Shown here: positions 35,485-47,492 of the stretch, one piece after another
Layout: each line of letters starts with the position of its first letter
Numbering within the stretch: the stretch's first letter is position 1
Source of the DNA: Paracoccaceae bacterium
Lineage (GTDB): Bacteria; Pseudomonadota; Alphaproteobacteria; Rhodobacterales; Rhodobacteraceae
Assembly: GCA_022843025.1 (NCBI GenBank)
Contig: JALHOL010000009.1
Coordinates: forward strand, 62,001 to 126,000
Length of the DNA stretch: 64,000 nucleotides
Direction of reading: 5' to 3'
Notes under the pieces: model-generated
What the model saw: only the letters and a program-made list of their open reading frames with translations
The model's database searches: none
What the model was told of the DNA's origin: nothing
Position numbers and translations under genes: made by a program

Positions 35485-38451
35485 TCAGGCGGTGGTGCCA
35501 AGCGCTTCGTTCACCAGCGCCTCTTGTTCGGCCTTGTGCCGAGAGGCGAGGCCGGTGGCGGGCGAGGCCGAGGCGGTGCGGCCGGCATAGGTGGCGCGCT
35601 TGTGCTTGGCACCGATGCGGGACAGCACCCATTCGAGGTTGGGTTCGACAAAGGACCATGCGCCCTGGTTCTTGGGTTCTTCCTGGCACCAGATCACTTC
35701 GGCATTCTTGAAGCGTTCCAGTTCCTTGACCATGGACATGGCCGGGAAGGGGTAGAACTGTTCAAGGCGCAGAAGATAGGTGTCGTCCTGACCGCGCTTG
35801 TCGCGTTCGGCCAGCAGGTCGAAATAGACCTTGCCCGAGCAGATGACGACGCGCTTGATCTTGGCGTCGGCCTTCAGTTTCAGGTCGGAATGGCCCTTTT
35901 GCGCATCATCCCACAGCACGCGGTGGAAGGTGGAGCCGGTAGTGAAATCATCGGCATCCGAGATGCACATCGGGTGGCGCAGCAGGGATTTCGGCGTCAT
36001 CAGCACCAGTGGCTTGCGGAAGGTGCGGTGGATCTGACGGCGCAGGATGTGGAAGTAGTTGGCGGGTGTCGAGCAGTTCGCCACGATCCAGTTGTCATTG
36101 GCCGACATTTGCAGGAAGCGTTCAAGCCGGGCCGAGGAATGTTCCGGACCCTGGCCTTCATAGCCATGCGGCAGCAGGCAGACGAGGCCGGACATGCGCA
36201 GCCATTTCGCTTCGCCCGAGTTGATGAACTGGTCGAACATGATCTGCGCGCCGTTGGCGAAATCGCCGAACTGGGCCTCCCACATCACCAGCGCATTGGG
36301 TTCGGCGAGGCTGTAGCCGTATTCGAACCCGAGGACCGCGTATTCCGACAGCATGGAATCGATCACCTCATACCGCGCTTGTCCGGCGCGGATGTGGTTG
36401 AGCGGGTAGTGCCGTTCTTCGGTCGACTGGTCGATGAAGGCGGAATGGCGCTGCGAGAAGGTGCCGCGCGTGCAATCCTGCCCTGACAGGCGAACGGGAT
36501 AGCCTTCGGTGGCGAGCGAGCCGAAGGCCAGCGCCTCGGCCGTGGCCCAATCGAAGCCCTGGCCGGACTCGAACATCTTGGCCTTGGCGTCCAGTTGGCG
36601 GGCGACGGTCTTGTGGATGTCGAAGCCTTCGGGGACGCGGGTCAGCGCTGCGCCGATGTCTTTCAGCGTTTCAGGTTTGATGGCGGTCTGGCCGGCCTGA
36701 TATTCTTCTTTTTCGCGGTCCAGCCCGGACCAGCGACCATCAAGCCAGTCGGCCTTGTTCGGTTTGAAGTTCTTGCCGATTTCAAACTCTTCGTTCAGGC
36801 GGGCCTGGAAGGCGGCTTTCATATCCTCGATCTCGCCCTCGGGGATGAGGCCGTCTTTGACGAGGCGTTCGGTATAGAGTTGCAGCGTCGTCTTCTGCCG
36901 CTTGATGCGGGTGTACATCGCCGGGTTGGTGAACATCGGCTCGTCGCCTTCGTTGTGACCGAAGCGGCGGTAGCAGAAGATATCCAGCACCACGTCCTTG
37001 TGGAACTTCTGACGGAATTCGGTGGCCACGCGGGCGGCGTGGACCACGGCTTCGGGATCGTCACCATTGACGTGGAAAATCGGCGCTTCGACCATCAGGG
37101 CGATGTCGGTGGGATAGGGCGAAGAACGCGAGAAGTGCGGGGCCGTGGTGAAGCCGATCTGGTTGTTCACCACGATATGCATGGTGCCGCCCGTGCGATG
37201 GCCGCGCAGGCCAGACAGGCCGAAGCATTCGGCCACGACGCCCTGACCGGCAAAGGCCGCGTCGCCGTGCAGCAGGATGGGCAGGACGGAGTGGCGGTCG
37301 GTCTGATCGCCGAGCTGGTCCTGCTTGGCGCGGACCTTGCCGAGAACAACGGGATTGACCGCCTCAAGGTGGCTGGGGTTGGCGGTCAGCGACAGGTGGA
37401 CGGTGTTGCCATCGAAGGTGCGGTCTGATGACGCGCCGAGGTGGTATTTCACATCGCCCGAGCCGCCCACATCTTCGGGCTTGTAGGAGCCGCCCTGGAA
37501 TTCGTGGAAGATGGCGCGGTAGGGTTTGGCCATGACGTTGGCCAGAACCGACAGGCGGCCCCGGTGGGGCATGCCGATGACGATTTCCTTCACACCCAGC
37601 GCGCCGCCGCGCTTGATGATCTGTTCCATCGCCGGGATCAGCGCTTCGCCGCCATCAAGGCCGAAACGCTTGGTGCCCATGTATTTGACATGGAGGAATT
37701 TTTCAAAACCCTCGGCCTCGACCAGCTTGTTGAGGATGGCGCGGCGGCCTTCACGGGTGAAGGCGATTTCCTTGCCATAGCCTTCGATCCGTTCCTTGAG
37801 CCAGCTTGCCTGTTCCGGATCGGAGATGTGCATGTATTGCAGCGCGAAGGTGCCGCAATAGGTGCGTTTGACGATGTCGATGATCTGGCGCATGGACGCC
37901 ATTTCCAGACCGAGCACCTTGTCGATGAAGATCGGGCGGTCCATGTCGGCTTCGGCAAAGCCGTAGGAGGCGGGATCAAGTTCCGGGTGCGGCGTGACTT
38001 CGCGCATTCCCAGCGGATCAAGATCGGCCACCAGATGGCCCCGGATCCGGTAGGCGCGGATGATCATCAGGGCGCGGATGGAATCCAGCACGGCGCGCTG
38101 AAGCTGTGCGTCGGTCAGCGAGACGCCCTTTTCCGTGGCTTTTTCAACAATCTTCTGCCCGGCGGCCTTTGCCTCGCGCGCCGGGGGGGCGGGCCATTCG
38201 CCCGTCAGGGCGGCGGTCAGGTCATCGGTGGGTTGCGGTGGCCAGTCGGCGCGCGCCCAGGACGGACCGGCGGCCTGACGTTTCGCATCCAGATCACTGT
38301 CGCCGAGGGCGCGGAAAAACTCGGCCCATTGCGCATCGACGGCGTTCGGGTCGGCCGCATAGCGGGCCTGAAGCTGGTCGATGTAATCGGCGTTGTGGCC
38401 TTGCAGGAAGCTTGAGGCGTGGAACTGGTCGTTGGGCGAATGTTCGGTCAT
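35485..38451 (-). CDS. sucA: 2-oxoglutarate dehydrogenase E1 component
   Basis: 988 residues, the normal length. An N-terminal segment (SSFLQGHNADYIDQLQARY) matches the E2-binding arm. The thiamin-diphosphate domain has GMPHRGRLSVLANV, HGDAAFAGQGVVAE and VVNNQIGFTT, and the transketolase-like pyrimidine domain has FEYGYSL and RLERFLQ. It decarboxylates 2-oxoglutarate and succinylates the SucB lipoyl groups. It lies between a 50-residue membrane peptide gene and sucB in the operon starting at sucC. Confidence 0.97.
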   Translation of the reverse strand: MTEHSPNDQFHASSFLQGHNADYIDQLQARYAADPNAVDAQWAEFFRALGDSDLDAKRQAAGPSWARADWPPQPTDDLTAALTGEWPAPPAREAKAAGQKIVEKATEKGVSLTDAQLQRAVLDSIRALMIIRAYRIRGHLVADLDPLGMREVTPHPELDPASYGFAEADMDRPIFIDKVLGLEMASMRQIIDIVKRTYCGTFALQYMHISDPEQASWLKERIEGYGKEIAFTREGRRAILNKLVEAEGFEKFLHVKYMGTKRFGLDGGEALIPAMEQIIKRGGALGVKEIVIGMPHRGRLSVLANVMAKPYRAIFHEFQGGSYKPEDVGGSGDVKYHLGASSDRTFDGNTVHLSLTANPSHLEAVNPVVLGKVRAKQDQLGDQTDRHSVLPILLHGDAAFAGQGVVAECFGLSGLRGHRTGGTMHIVVNNQIGFTTAPHFSRSSPYPTDIALMVEAPIFHVNGDDPEAVVHAARVATEFRQKFHKDVVLDIFCYRRFGHNEGDEPMFTNPAMYTRIKRQKTTLQLYTERLVKDGLIPEGEIEDMKAAFQARLNEEFEIGKNFKPNKADWLDGRWSGLDREKEEYQAGQTAIKPETLKDIGAALTRVPEGFDIHKTVARQLDAKAKMFESGQGFDWATAEALAFGSLATEGYPVRLSGQDCTRGTFSQRHSAFIDQSTEERHYPLNHIRAGQARYEVIDSMLSEYAVLGFEYGYSLAEPNALVMWEAQFGDFANGAQIMFDQFINSGEAKWLRMSGLVCLLPHGYEGQGPEHSSARLERFLQMSANDNWIVANCSTPANYFHILRRQIHRTFRKPLVLMTPKSLLRHPMCISDADDFTTGSTFHRVLWDDAQKGHSDLKLKADAKIKRVVICSGKVYFDLLAERDKRGQDDTYLLRLEQFYPFPAMSMVKELERFKNAEVIWCQEEPKNQGAWSFVEPNLEWVLSRIGAKHKRATYAGRTASASPATGLASRHKAEQEALVNEALGTTA

Positions 38452-38515
38452 GGTCTGTGTCCTCCCCGTGATGGGATTGGCGGCAAAGCGTCCTTGGCCG
38501 CCGGGATGGAAACGC

Positions 38516-38668
38516 TTATTCGGTCTGCCCGAACAGGGCGCGGGTCAGCGCCGTGTTGGGTTGTGCCTGGCCCAATGAGGCCCAGGCTGTAAGGGCAAGC
38601 AGGCCAAGGAGCGCAAGGAACGTGGCGATGACGGTCTTTGCCCGTATATCCATTCCCGTAGTCTCCAT
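38516..38668 (-). CDS. 50-residue single-pass membrane or secreted peptide in suc operon
   Basis: A 51-codon frame with GGGGAA seven bases before its ATG. A second ATG at 38653 gives a 45-residue form. The product has a short basic start (MDIRAKTV), one hydrophobic helix (IATFLALLGLLALTAWASL) and a short polar tail ending LFGQTE, so it is either a single-pass membrane protein or a secreted peptide. It sits between sucD (14 bp away) and sucA (64 bp away) on the operon strand. Function unknown. An aid to membrane placement or complex assembly would be speculation. Confidence 0.65.
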   Translation of the reverse strand: METTGMDIRAKTVIATFLALLGLLALTAWASLGQAQPNTALTRALFGQTE

Positions 38669-38682
38669 GGCCGTTCCCCTTT

Positions 38683-39567
38683 TCACTTTCCGATTGCCTT
38701 CATCACCGCCTCGCCCAGATGGGCGGGGCTTTCGGCGACGACGATGCCTGCGGACTTCATCGCTTCGATCTTGGACTCGGCATCGCCCTTGCCCCCTGCA
38801 ACGATCGCGCCAGCATGGCCCATGCGACGGCCCGGAGGTGCGGTGCGGCCTGCAATGAAGCCTGCGGTGGGCTTCCAGCGGCCACGTTTTTTCTCATCAG
38901 CGAGGAATTGGGCAGCTTCTTCTTCGGCGGAACCGCCGATTTCGCCGATCATGATGATCGAGTGGGTGTCGGGGTCGGCGAGGAACATTTCAAGGATGTC
39001 GATGTGTTCGCTGCCCTTGATCGGGTCGCCGCCGATGCCCACGGCCGAGGTCTGGCCAAGACCCACATCGGTGGTCTGCTTGACCGCCTCATAGGTCAGC
39101 GTGCCGGAGCGCGAGACGACGCCGACGGAGCCTTTGGAGAAGATGCTGCCCGGCATGATGCCGATCTTGCATTCGCCGGGGGTCATCACGCCGGGGCAGT
39201 TCGGCCCGATCAGGCGGGACTTGGAATTGATCAGAGCGCGCTTGACGCGCATCATGTCCAGCACCGGGATGCCTTCGGTGATGCAGACGATCAGCGGAAT
39301 CTCGGCATCAATCGCCTCAAGGATCGAGTCTGCCGCGAAGGGCGGCGGGACGTAGATCACGGTGGCGTTGGCATCGGTTTTGGCGACCGCGTCATGGACG
39401 CTGTCGAACACGGGCAGGCCCAGATGTTCGGTGCCGCCTTTGCCGGGCGTCACACCGCCGACCATATTGGTGCCATAGGCAATGGCCTGTTCGGAGTGGA
39501 AGGTGCCTTGGCTGCCGGTGAAGCCCTGGCAGATGAGGCGGGTGGATTTGTTGACGAGAACGGCCAT
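38683..39567 (-). CDS. sucD: Succinyl-CoA synthetase alpha subunit
   Basis: 294 residues. CoA-binding N-terminal Rossmann domain ([19 protein letters not shown]), GxTPGKGG loop, ligase domain with [18 protein letters not shown], and the phosphohistidine in [15 protein letters not shown]. With SucC it makes succinate and ATP/GTP from succinyl-CoA. It follows the periplasmic-protein gene by 18 bp in the sucC-led operon. Confidence 0.97.
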   Translation of the reverse strand: MAVLVNKSTRLICQGFTGSQGTFHSEQAIAYGTNMVGGVTPGKGGTEHLGLPVFDSVHDAVAKTDANATVIYVPPPFAADSILEAIDAEIPLIVCITEGIPVLDMMRVKRALINSKSRLIGPNCPGVMTPGECKIGIMPGSIFSKGSVGVVSRSGTLTYEAVKQTTDVGLGQTSAVGIGGDPIKGSEHIDILEMFLADPDTHSIIMIGEIGGSAEEEAAQFLADEKKRGRWKPTAGFIAGRTAPPGRRMGHAGAIVAGGKGDAESKIEAMKSAGIVVAESPAHLGEAVMKAIGK

Positions 39568-39585
39568 CGGGGCCTCCTTTGAAGG

Positions 39586-40058
39586 TCAGTTCGGAAGCGA
39601 GAACCGCAAAGCGGCCCCCGTGTCGGATGTGCATTGCGGGTCGTTGCCGGGGCCACTGAGCGTGGCCAGGACTCCATTCGCGAGGAGGTAGGTGGTGCAA
39701 CCTTGGCTATCGGCGCCGATCTGCGGTGGTTCGCCCAAGTAGTTGAGGAAGTTGGCGGCCATTGCTTCGGTGCCCGACTCGCTGTCTTCGACCATGCAGA
39801 AACCCGGAACGGTCCACATCATGATGGTTAGGGTTCCCTGGGCGTAGTTCCAAGAACCTTCGTCTTCGGTCCTGACAAACCCGGCTTCCGTCAGAGATTT
39901 ATCGGCAGCATCTGGATCGCTGGCACCGATCTGGCACGCAACGACTGCAACGGCCTGCTCAATCTTTTTAAACGTCGCCAAAGTCTCGGGACTGAGCGAG
40001 TCTTCCGCAAGCGCGGGCGTCGCCAACAGTGCAAGAGCACAGAGCGAGAGCGCGCGCA

Positions 40059-40062
<4 letters not shown>
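39586..40062 (-). CDS. Periplasmic protein of unknown function between sucC and sucD
   Basis: 158 residues with a clear signal peptide ([18 protein letters not shown]). The mature part has four cysteines spread through [23 protein letters not shown] and PQCTSD, suggesting two disulfides, and no recognised domain. Its ATG overlaps the sucC stop (ATGA) and sucD follows 18 bp later, so it is translated with the TCA genes. I do not recognise the family. Insertion of a secreted protein between two subunits of one cytoplasmic enzyme is odd and may be lineage specific. Confidence 0.75.
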
Positions 40063-41252
<1,190 letters not shown>

Positions 41253-41448
41253 CGCAACTGTCCCGTCCTAGTGGTTTTGACGGGTATTGCCATGGAAATG
41301 GGCAGCGTTGAAACGGTATTCTACGGTATACAGCCGTTTGCCGGGAAAAATCGGCATTTTGTGATCACACGCGGAGAAAGTGTGATCACAAGTTACAAAG
41401 CGTTAGCGATAAAGGGTGATTCGCGCGTCTTGGCGGGTTAACCCGGCC
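41253..41448 (-). promoter_or_regulatory. Regulatory region of the suc operon with paired TGTGATCACA sites
   Basis: Perfect palindromes TGTGATCACA occur at 41360-41369 and 41381-41390, with centres exactly 21 bp apart (two helical turns), 108-138 bp before the sucC start. A direct repeat ACGGTAT at 41313-41319 and 41323-41329 lies between the sites and the gene. The same paired palindromes lie upstream of sdhC, so a common dimeric regulator binding two sites on one DNA face is likely. Confidence 0.7.
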
Positions 41449-42108
41449 TTAAGGTTCGGCCGTGAACATGACCTGTCCGCGCGGCAGGCGGTGATCATGG
41501 CGGGTGGCCGTGAACCCCGCGGATCGGGCGAGGGTCAGGACCTGCGCTTCCGTCATGTGCCAGGGGAAGCGGTCGGGATGGGTGACGACGCCATCGGATT
41601 GACGACAGGCACCGGGGTGGTTTTCCGGCGCGAGGAAGACGGTGAAGATCAGGCGACGCAGGTCGGGAAAGCGCGGGCGGATGTTGGTGAGGGCGGTCGA
41701 CAGGTGGTCGGCGGGCAGGTGGGTGAAGATGGCGAAGGCCAGCGCGAAGGTGATGGATGGGGGGATTTCGGGGAAGGCAAAGGTGGCGTCTTCGATCAGA
41801 TGGTCTTGCGGGAGTTTGGCGCGGACAGCGTCATCCAGTTCGGTTTCCCAACCCTTAAGCATCAGCGCGCGGGAGAGGTCGGTGGCCCAGTAGCCCGCAA
41901 CCTGCGGGGCGAGGTGGCGACCGAGGCGGAGGGAGCCTGCGCCGATGTCGAGCAGGTGGTCGGTCGCGGTCAGGCCGTGCCGGGTGAGCAGGGGCAGCAC
42001 GATGCGGGGGGTTTCGTCCCACCGTCCGCCCACGATGTCGCGGTGGCGGCCCTTGGCGAGGGCGTCATCATAGAAGCCGGGGGCGTGATAGGGGGAGGGG
42101 AGGGTCAT
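41449..42108 (-). CDS. Class I SAM-dependent methyltransferase
   Basis: 219 residues. Motif I is LLDIGAGSLRLGRHLAP, then GYWATDLSRALM (motif II region) and FALAFAIFTHLPADHL, a typical Methyltransf_25/11 layout. The substrate is unknown. Its ATG overlaps the pepT stop by 4 bp, so it is the second gene of a two-gene operon with peptidase T. It ends about 60 bp from the TGTGATCACA pair of the suc operon, running in the same direction. Confidence 0.83.
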   Translation of the reverse strand: MTLPSPYHAPGFYDDALAKGRHRDIVGGRWDETPRIVLPLLTRHGLTATDHLLDIGAGSLRLGRHLAPQVAGYWATDLSRALMLKGWETELDDAVRAKLPQDHLIEDATFAFPEIPPSITFALAFAIFTHLPADHLSTALTNIRPRFPDLRRLIFTVFLAPENHPGACRQSDGVVTHPDRFPWHMTEAQVLTLARSAGFTATRHDHRLPRGQVMFTAEP

Positions 42109-43343
42109 TCAACCGTTGCGGCGCGGCGGACGAGGGCGAGCATGAGGTCGGTCGCGCGGGCCATGTCTTGCGCGCTAATCCATTCGAGAGGGCCGTGAAT
42201 TTCCTGCATGCCCGTAAAAAGGTTGGGGCAGGGGATGCCCATTTCCGTGAGGCGCGAGCCATCGGTGCCGCCGCGGATGGGAACGGAGACGGGGTCCAGC
42301 CCGATATCGCGGCAGGCATCGCGGGCCAGATCAACGGGGCGCATGTCGGTTTCCAGCCAATAGCGCATGTTTCGATACTGCGGAGTGATGGTGCAGGTGA
42401 TCGTGGCGCGGGGTTCCGTGGCCTGCACCGCAGCGCAGAGGGCGCGCAGGATTTCACCTTTGGCTTCAAGACCTTCGCGTTCGAAATCACGCAGGATAAA
42501 GCGGATCGTCATGGCCGAAGAGCCGCCTGTCATGTCGGTGGCGTGGATGAACCCGTCGCGGCCATCGGTAAGTTCGGGCAGCATCGTGTGCTGGGGCAGG
42601 GCGGCGATGATCTTGGATGCCAGGTGGATGGCGTTGACCATCTTGCCCTTGGCCCAGCCGGGATGGATCGAGACGCCTTCGATTTTGACCTCGGCCCCGT
42701 CGGCAGAAAAGGATTCATATTCGATCTCGCCCACCGAGCCGCCATCGAAGGTATAGGCCCAGTCGGCGGCGAGGTCTTGCGGGAGGCGGCGGTCGACGCC
42801 GCGACCGATTTCCTCATCCGGGGTGAAGGCGATGCGGATGGGGCCATGGGGGATGGAGGGATCGGCCAAAAGGGCGCGGGCGGCGGTCATGATGATGGCG
42901 ACGCCGGCCTTGTCATCGGCGCCCAAGAGCGTGGTGCCCGAGGCGGTGATGATGTCATGCCCCTGTTTTTGTGCGAGATTTGGCGATGTGTCGGGCGTCA
43001 GCGTCAGCGTGGGATTGTCAGGGTAGGTGATCGCGCCGCCGTTGTAGCCGCGGATCACGCGGGGTTTCACGCCCGTGGCGTTGAACTGCGGCGCGGTGTC
43101 GACATGGGCGAGAAAGCCGATGGTGGGGCCGGGCGCGGTGGCGGGGATGGTCGCGAGGACCGTGCCATACTCGGTGAGGCGGATATCCGTTGCGCCGATG
43201 TCGGTGAGTTCCTGCACCAGCAGATTGGCCATGTTGAGTTGAATGGCGGTGGAGGGCTGGCTGGGGCTTTGGGCATCGGACTGGCTGTCGATGGCGCAAT
43301 AGCGGATCAGGCGGTCGGTGAGTTCGGCGCTGTGGTCGGTCAT
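42105..43343 (-). CDS. pepT: Peptidase T (tripeptide aminopeptidase)
   Basis: 412 residues, M20B family, like E. coli PepT (408). Zinc-binding blocks: GFLAHVDTAP (His and Asp), LGADDKAGVA (bridging Asp), RIAFTPDEEIGRGVDR (catalytic Glu and zinc Glu), EYESFSADGAEV, and the late histidine region VPIRGGTDGSRL. The start is the ATG at 43343, with AAAGGGGA upstream and the conserved LTDRLIRYCAIDSQS directly after it; a longer in-frame form from 43484 would run through the GTGCA array and is rejected. It cleaves the N-terminal residue from tripeptides in the cytoplasm. Confidence 0.94.
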   Translation of the reverse strand: MTDHSAELTDRLIRYCAIDSQSDAQSPSQPSTAIQLNMANLLVQELTDIGATDIRLTEYGTVLATIPATAPGPTIGFLAHVDTAPQFNATGVKPRVIRGYNGGAITYPDNPTLTLTPDTSPNLAQKQGHDIITASGTTLLGADDKAGVAIIMTAARALLADPSIPHGPIRIAFTPDEEIGRGVDRRLPQDLAADWAYTFDGGSVGEIEYESFSADGAEVKIEGVSIHPGWAKGKMVNAIHLASKIIAALPQHTMLPELTDGRDGFIHATDMTGGSSAMTIRFILRDFEREGLEAKGEILRALCAAVQATEPRATITCTITPQYRNMRYWLETDMRPVDLARDACRDIGLDPVSVPIRGGTDGSRLTEMGIPCPNLFTGMQEIHGPLEWISAQDMARATDLMLALVRRAATVE

Positions 43344-43441
43344 GCGGTATGTCCCCTTTGGCGGGATGTGGCCGTGGGGCGCGCGGCTTGTCAATGCCGG
43401 GCGAATTTGGCTGCGATTACGGGGGATTGCGGTTTTGGGGC

Positions 43442-43490
43442 GTGCAGCCGCGCAGTGCAGCAGGCGGTGCAGACGGGCGTGCATACAAAT
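43442..43490. repeat. 12-bp-periodic GTGCA array, copy 2
   Basis: GTGCA at 43442, 43455, 43467 and 43479 (steps of 13, 12, 12), followed by TACAAAT. It aligns with the array at 33654-33702, sharing the longer pieces GTGCAGCAG and GTGCAGACGG. It stands about 100 bp upstream of pepT. Confidence 0.65.
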
Positions 43491-43591
43491 TTCGGCAGGG
43501 TGGGGTGAGTGAATATGGTTAATGGTGCGAATTTGCGAGGTTGGGCGTGAGTCCCTGCCCGCCCCTCCACCATGCTGGGGAGGTGATGCGG

Positions 43592-43608
43592 CCCGGACGT
43601 GATCCGGG
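43592..43608. repeat. REP-like palindrome
   Basis: CCCGGA-N5-TCCGGG, related to the GTCCCGG-type palindrome at 34124. It lies just past the end of the minus-strand secreted-protein gene at 43638, where it could protect or terminate that transcript. Confidence 0.45.
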
Positions 43609-43637
43609 GACGCTGGTTTGCGGCGGTGGTTTGCGGG

Positions 43638-44831
43638 CTAGTTCAGCCAGAGCGACATGAGCATGGCGTCGCCGCCCATCATCGCTTCGAATTGGCGCCA
43701 GCTTTCGGGGGTGATGGTGTCGCCCTTTTCCAGATAGGGAAGGGCGCCTGTGCCCTGAATCCAGTCCTTCACGTCGATCGGCGCGGGGTCGGTGAACATG
43801 CGGGCAAGGTTGACGCCTGCGCCGTCGCCCAGACGCCAATAGGGGATGAGCTTTTCGCCCTTCAGCAGCGCCTCGCCATCGGCCAGCACCGACAGCCATG
43901 TGGCCCCGGTGCCGGGAGGCAGCGTCAACCCGAGGGCGGAGGTCTGGCGGTCATTGGGGAGCCATTCGGCGGTGTTATCCGTCTCTGACTCCACCGCTGC
44001 CCAGAAGCTGCGGTTGTCCGCGACCATGGACAGGAAATGCGCCTGTGCCTTGGACAAGCGGGCGGCATCGGGTTGCTGATCAAGCGCGTCGAGCATGACC
44101 CAGACCGCATCGACGAAGGGGGTGATGACGAAGAACTCTTCGGCATAGGGCGGCGAGATGGCCCGCATCCCATCACGCGCGGCGGCGGCGCGGGTGAGGG
44201 CGTCGGTCGGATCATAGGCGAGGATGACTTCGGACACACCTTCGAGGAGGTGGGTATAGGCCGAGAGCCATGCCGCATCGGCGCGGTCGAAGGTGATGGT
44301 GGGGGCCGGGGTGGCGGGGTCGCGGTCAAACCAGCGCCAGCCGAGGAGGGAGGGGCCGAGGAGGGCCATCAGATCCTCATCCGGGGTGCGGGTGGCATCG
44401 GCGTTGACGTCGAACCAGAGGTCGCCCAGCCGGATGGTCAGGGCAAATTCGGGGCCTGTGGCAAGGTCTGCCAGCGGTTCGCGGGCGCTGGCCATGCCGG
44501 TGGCGGCCGCGGTGAAGAGCGCGGCCACATCGTCGGGGGCGAAGCTGGCATCGGGGGCAGCGCCCTGATCGAGACGCAGGAAGGGGATGGTGCCGGTGGG
44601 GTCAGACATGCCGGTGCGGTAGCGGGTTTGAAACGTCGCTTCGACCGCGCGCAGGAAGCGGATGCCGCCAAGGGCGAAGCGATCCGCCTCGGTCGGCGCG
44701 GGGAGGGCGGCGAGGCGTGCCTCGGTTGCGGCAAGGCCCGTGCCGGCGATTTCAGCCGAGATGTCCTGCGCTGCCGCCGGGGCGGCGGCGAGGAGCAGCA
44801 GGGCGAGGGCCGGACCGGGCAGGGCGCGCAT
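43638..44831 (-). CDS. Secreted protein of unknown function, possibly imelysin-related
   Basis: 397 residues with a signal peptide (ALALLLLAAAPAAAQDIS). The mature protein is acidic and helical, with repeated Trp/Asp-rich segments such as LWFDVNADATRTPDEDL, which resembles a calcium-binding DxNxD loop, and LLGWRWFDRDP. No catalytic motif was recognised. The overall helical, periplasmic character faintly recalls imelysin-type proteins, but that is not a secure assignment. It starts 5 bp after the stop of a 56-residue basic protein gene, so the two are co-transcribed. Confidence 0.6.
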   Translation of the reverse strand: MRALPGPALALLLLAAAPAAAQDISAEIAGTGLAATEARLAALPAPTEADRFALGGIRFLRAVEATFQTRYRTGMSDPTGTIPFLRLDQGAAPDASFAPDDVAALFTAAATGMASAREPLADLATGPEFALTIRLGDLWFDVNADATRTPDEDLMALLGPSLLGWRWFDRDPATPAPTITFDRADAAWLSAYTHLLEGVSEVILAYDPTDALTRAAAARDGMRAISPPYAEEFFVITPFVDAVWVMLDALDQQPDAARLSKAQAHFLSMVADNRSFWAAVESETDNTAEWLPNDRQTSALGLTLPPGTGATWLSVLADGEALLKGEKLIPYWRLGDGAGVNLARMFTDPAPIDVKDWIQGTGALPYLEKGDTITPESWRQFEAMMGGDAMLMSLWLN

Positions 44832-44836
44832 GGCGG

Positions 44837-45007
44837 TTATTCCCCGGCTTGCTTGCGCGCCTCGGCCGCGGCTTTCATGCGGGCGAGGAGTTCGGCCTTT
44901 TTCGCATCTGCCTTGCTGTCACCCTTGGGTGCGCCGCGACGGGGCTGGTCGAGCGGGTGGTGGCTGTCTTTTGCGGCTTTTGGATTGCCGCCTTTGCCGT
45001 AGTCCAT
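44837..45007 (-). CDS. Small basic protein of unknown function
   Basis: 56 residues starting MDYGKGGNPKAAKDSHHP, followed by DQPRRGAPKGDSKADAKK and ending with a Lys/Ala-rich helix (ELLARMKAAAEARKQAGE). It is hydrophilic and strongly charged, with no signal peptide. An AAAGGCG site lies before the ATG. The gene lies between the mdh terminator hairpin and the secreted 397-residue protein gene, on the same strand. No function known. Confidence 0.7.
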   Translation of the reverse strand: MDYGKGGNPKAAKDSHHPLDQPRRGAPKGDSKADAKKAELLARMKAAAEARKQAGE

Positions 45008-45031
45008 GGAAAACGCCTTTCAGAAACAGGG

Positions 45032-45058
45032 AAGGGGCACCCGTGCGGGGTGCCCCTT
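45032..45058. terminator. Terminator hairpin downstream of mdh
   Basis: AAGGGGCACCC / GGGTGCCCCTT, an 11-bp perfect stem with a 5-base loop, 24 bp past the mdh stop. The T tract is poor on the minus strand, so termination may be partial. Confidence 0.7.
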
Positions 45059-45081
45059 TGGATTAGCATGAAAGCGGGCGG

Positions 45082-46944
<1,863 letters not shown>

Positions 46945-46990
46945 TCCGGGCGCAGGAGGTGGGGCTTTGCCTGCCCGCGCCCGGTTGGGA

Positions 46991-47299
46991 TCAGGCAGGA
47001 TCGCCGGGCGGGGGCAGGGCTTCGGCGAGGGACTGGAAGTTGTCATCCGCCGCAACGAGGCAGGTGATGCCGTCGGGGCGGGTGATGGTGATGGTCCAGC
47101 TGCCCGATTGCGCGGCGTAAAGCTCCATCACCACGCCGTTCTGCGCGAGGCCGATGGCGCGGCGGCTTTCGCCGTAGCGTTCCGCGAGGGTGATGGTGAT
47201 GACGTCCCTCTTGCCGCATTGCAGGGCGGCGACGGGGGTGGCGGCGAGCAAGGACGTCAGCAGGAGCGTGGGCAGCAAAGGGGCGTGGCGGCGGATCAT
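46991..47299 (-). CDS. Small secreted protein of unknown function
   Basis: 102 residues with a signal peptide (LLPTLLLTSLLAATPVAALQ) and a mature domain with two cysteines (LQCGKRD and ITCLVAADDN) that probably form a disulfide. The segment NGVVMELYAAQSGSWTITIT is typical of small alphaproteobacterial periplasmic proteins of the YARHG/PepSY-like size, but no named family is recognised. Convergent with the TauE-type gene (46 bp between stops) and divergent from mcl2. Confidence 0.7.
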   Translation of the reverse strand: MIRRHAPLLPTLLLTSLLAATPVAALQCGKRDVITITLAERYGESRRAIGLAQNGVVMELYAAQSGSWTITITRPDGITCLVAADDNFQSLAEALPPPGDPA

Positions 47300-47462
47300 G
47301 GCAATCTCCCTTCATGCAGGGCGGGGACGGCCCCCGCGGGAAAAGCGTTGCGCAGAGGCGCTGAAGAAAGGTTAACGCTGGGTTCGGTCCGATCGCTGCG
47401 TCACGAATTGCTGCGACGCGGCATTTTGGGGCTTGCCGAAACTTCCGAAATCGTGCCTTTGA

Positions 47463-47479
47463 GCGAAAGAATATTTCGC
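47463..47479. promoter_or_regulatory. Palindrome next to the mcl2 ribosome-binding site
   Basis: GCGAAA-N5-TTTCGC ends 14 bp before the mcl2 ATG and abuts its GGAGA site at 47480-47484. It could be an operator or a hairpin that limits ribosome access. A direct repeat CCGAAA-CTT-CCGAAA lies about 30 bp further upstream. Confidence 0.4.
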
Positions 47480-47492
47480 GGAGACGACTCAG

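Noticed and set aside
43344-43484. N-terminal extension of PepT starting MHARLHRLLH
   Set aside because: It runs through the GTGCA array, is not part of the peptidase family, and a good start with ribosome-binding site exists at 43343.
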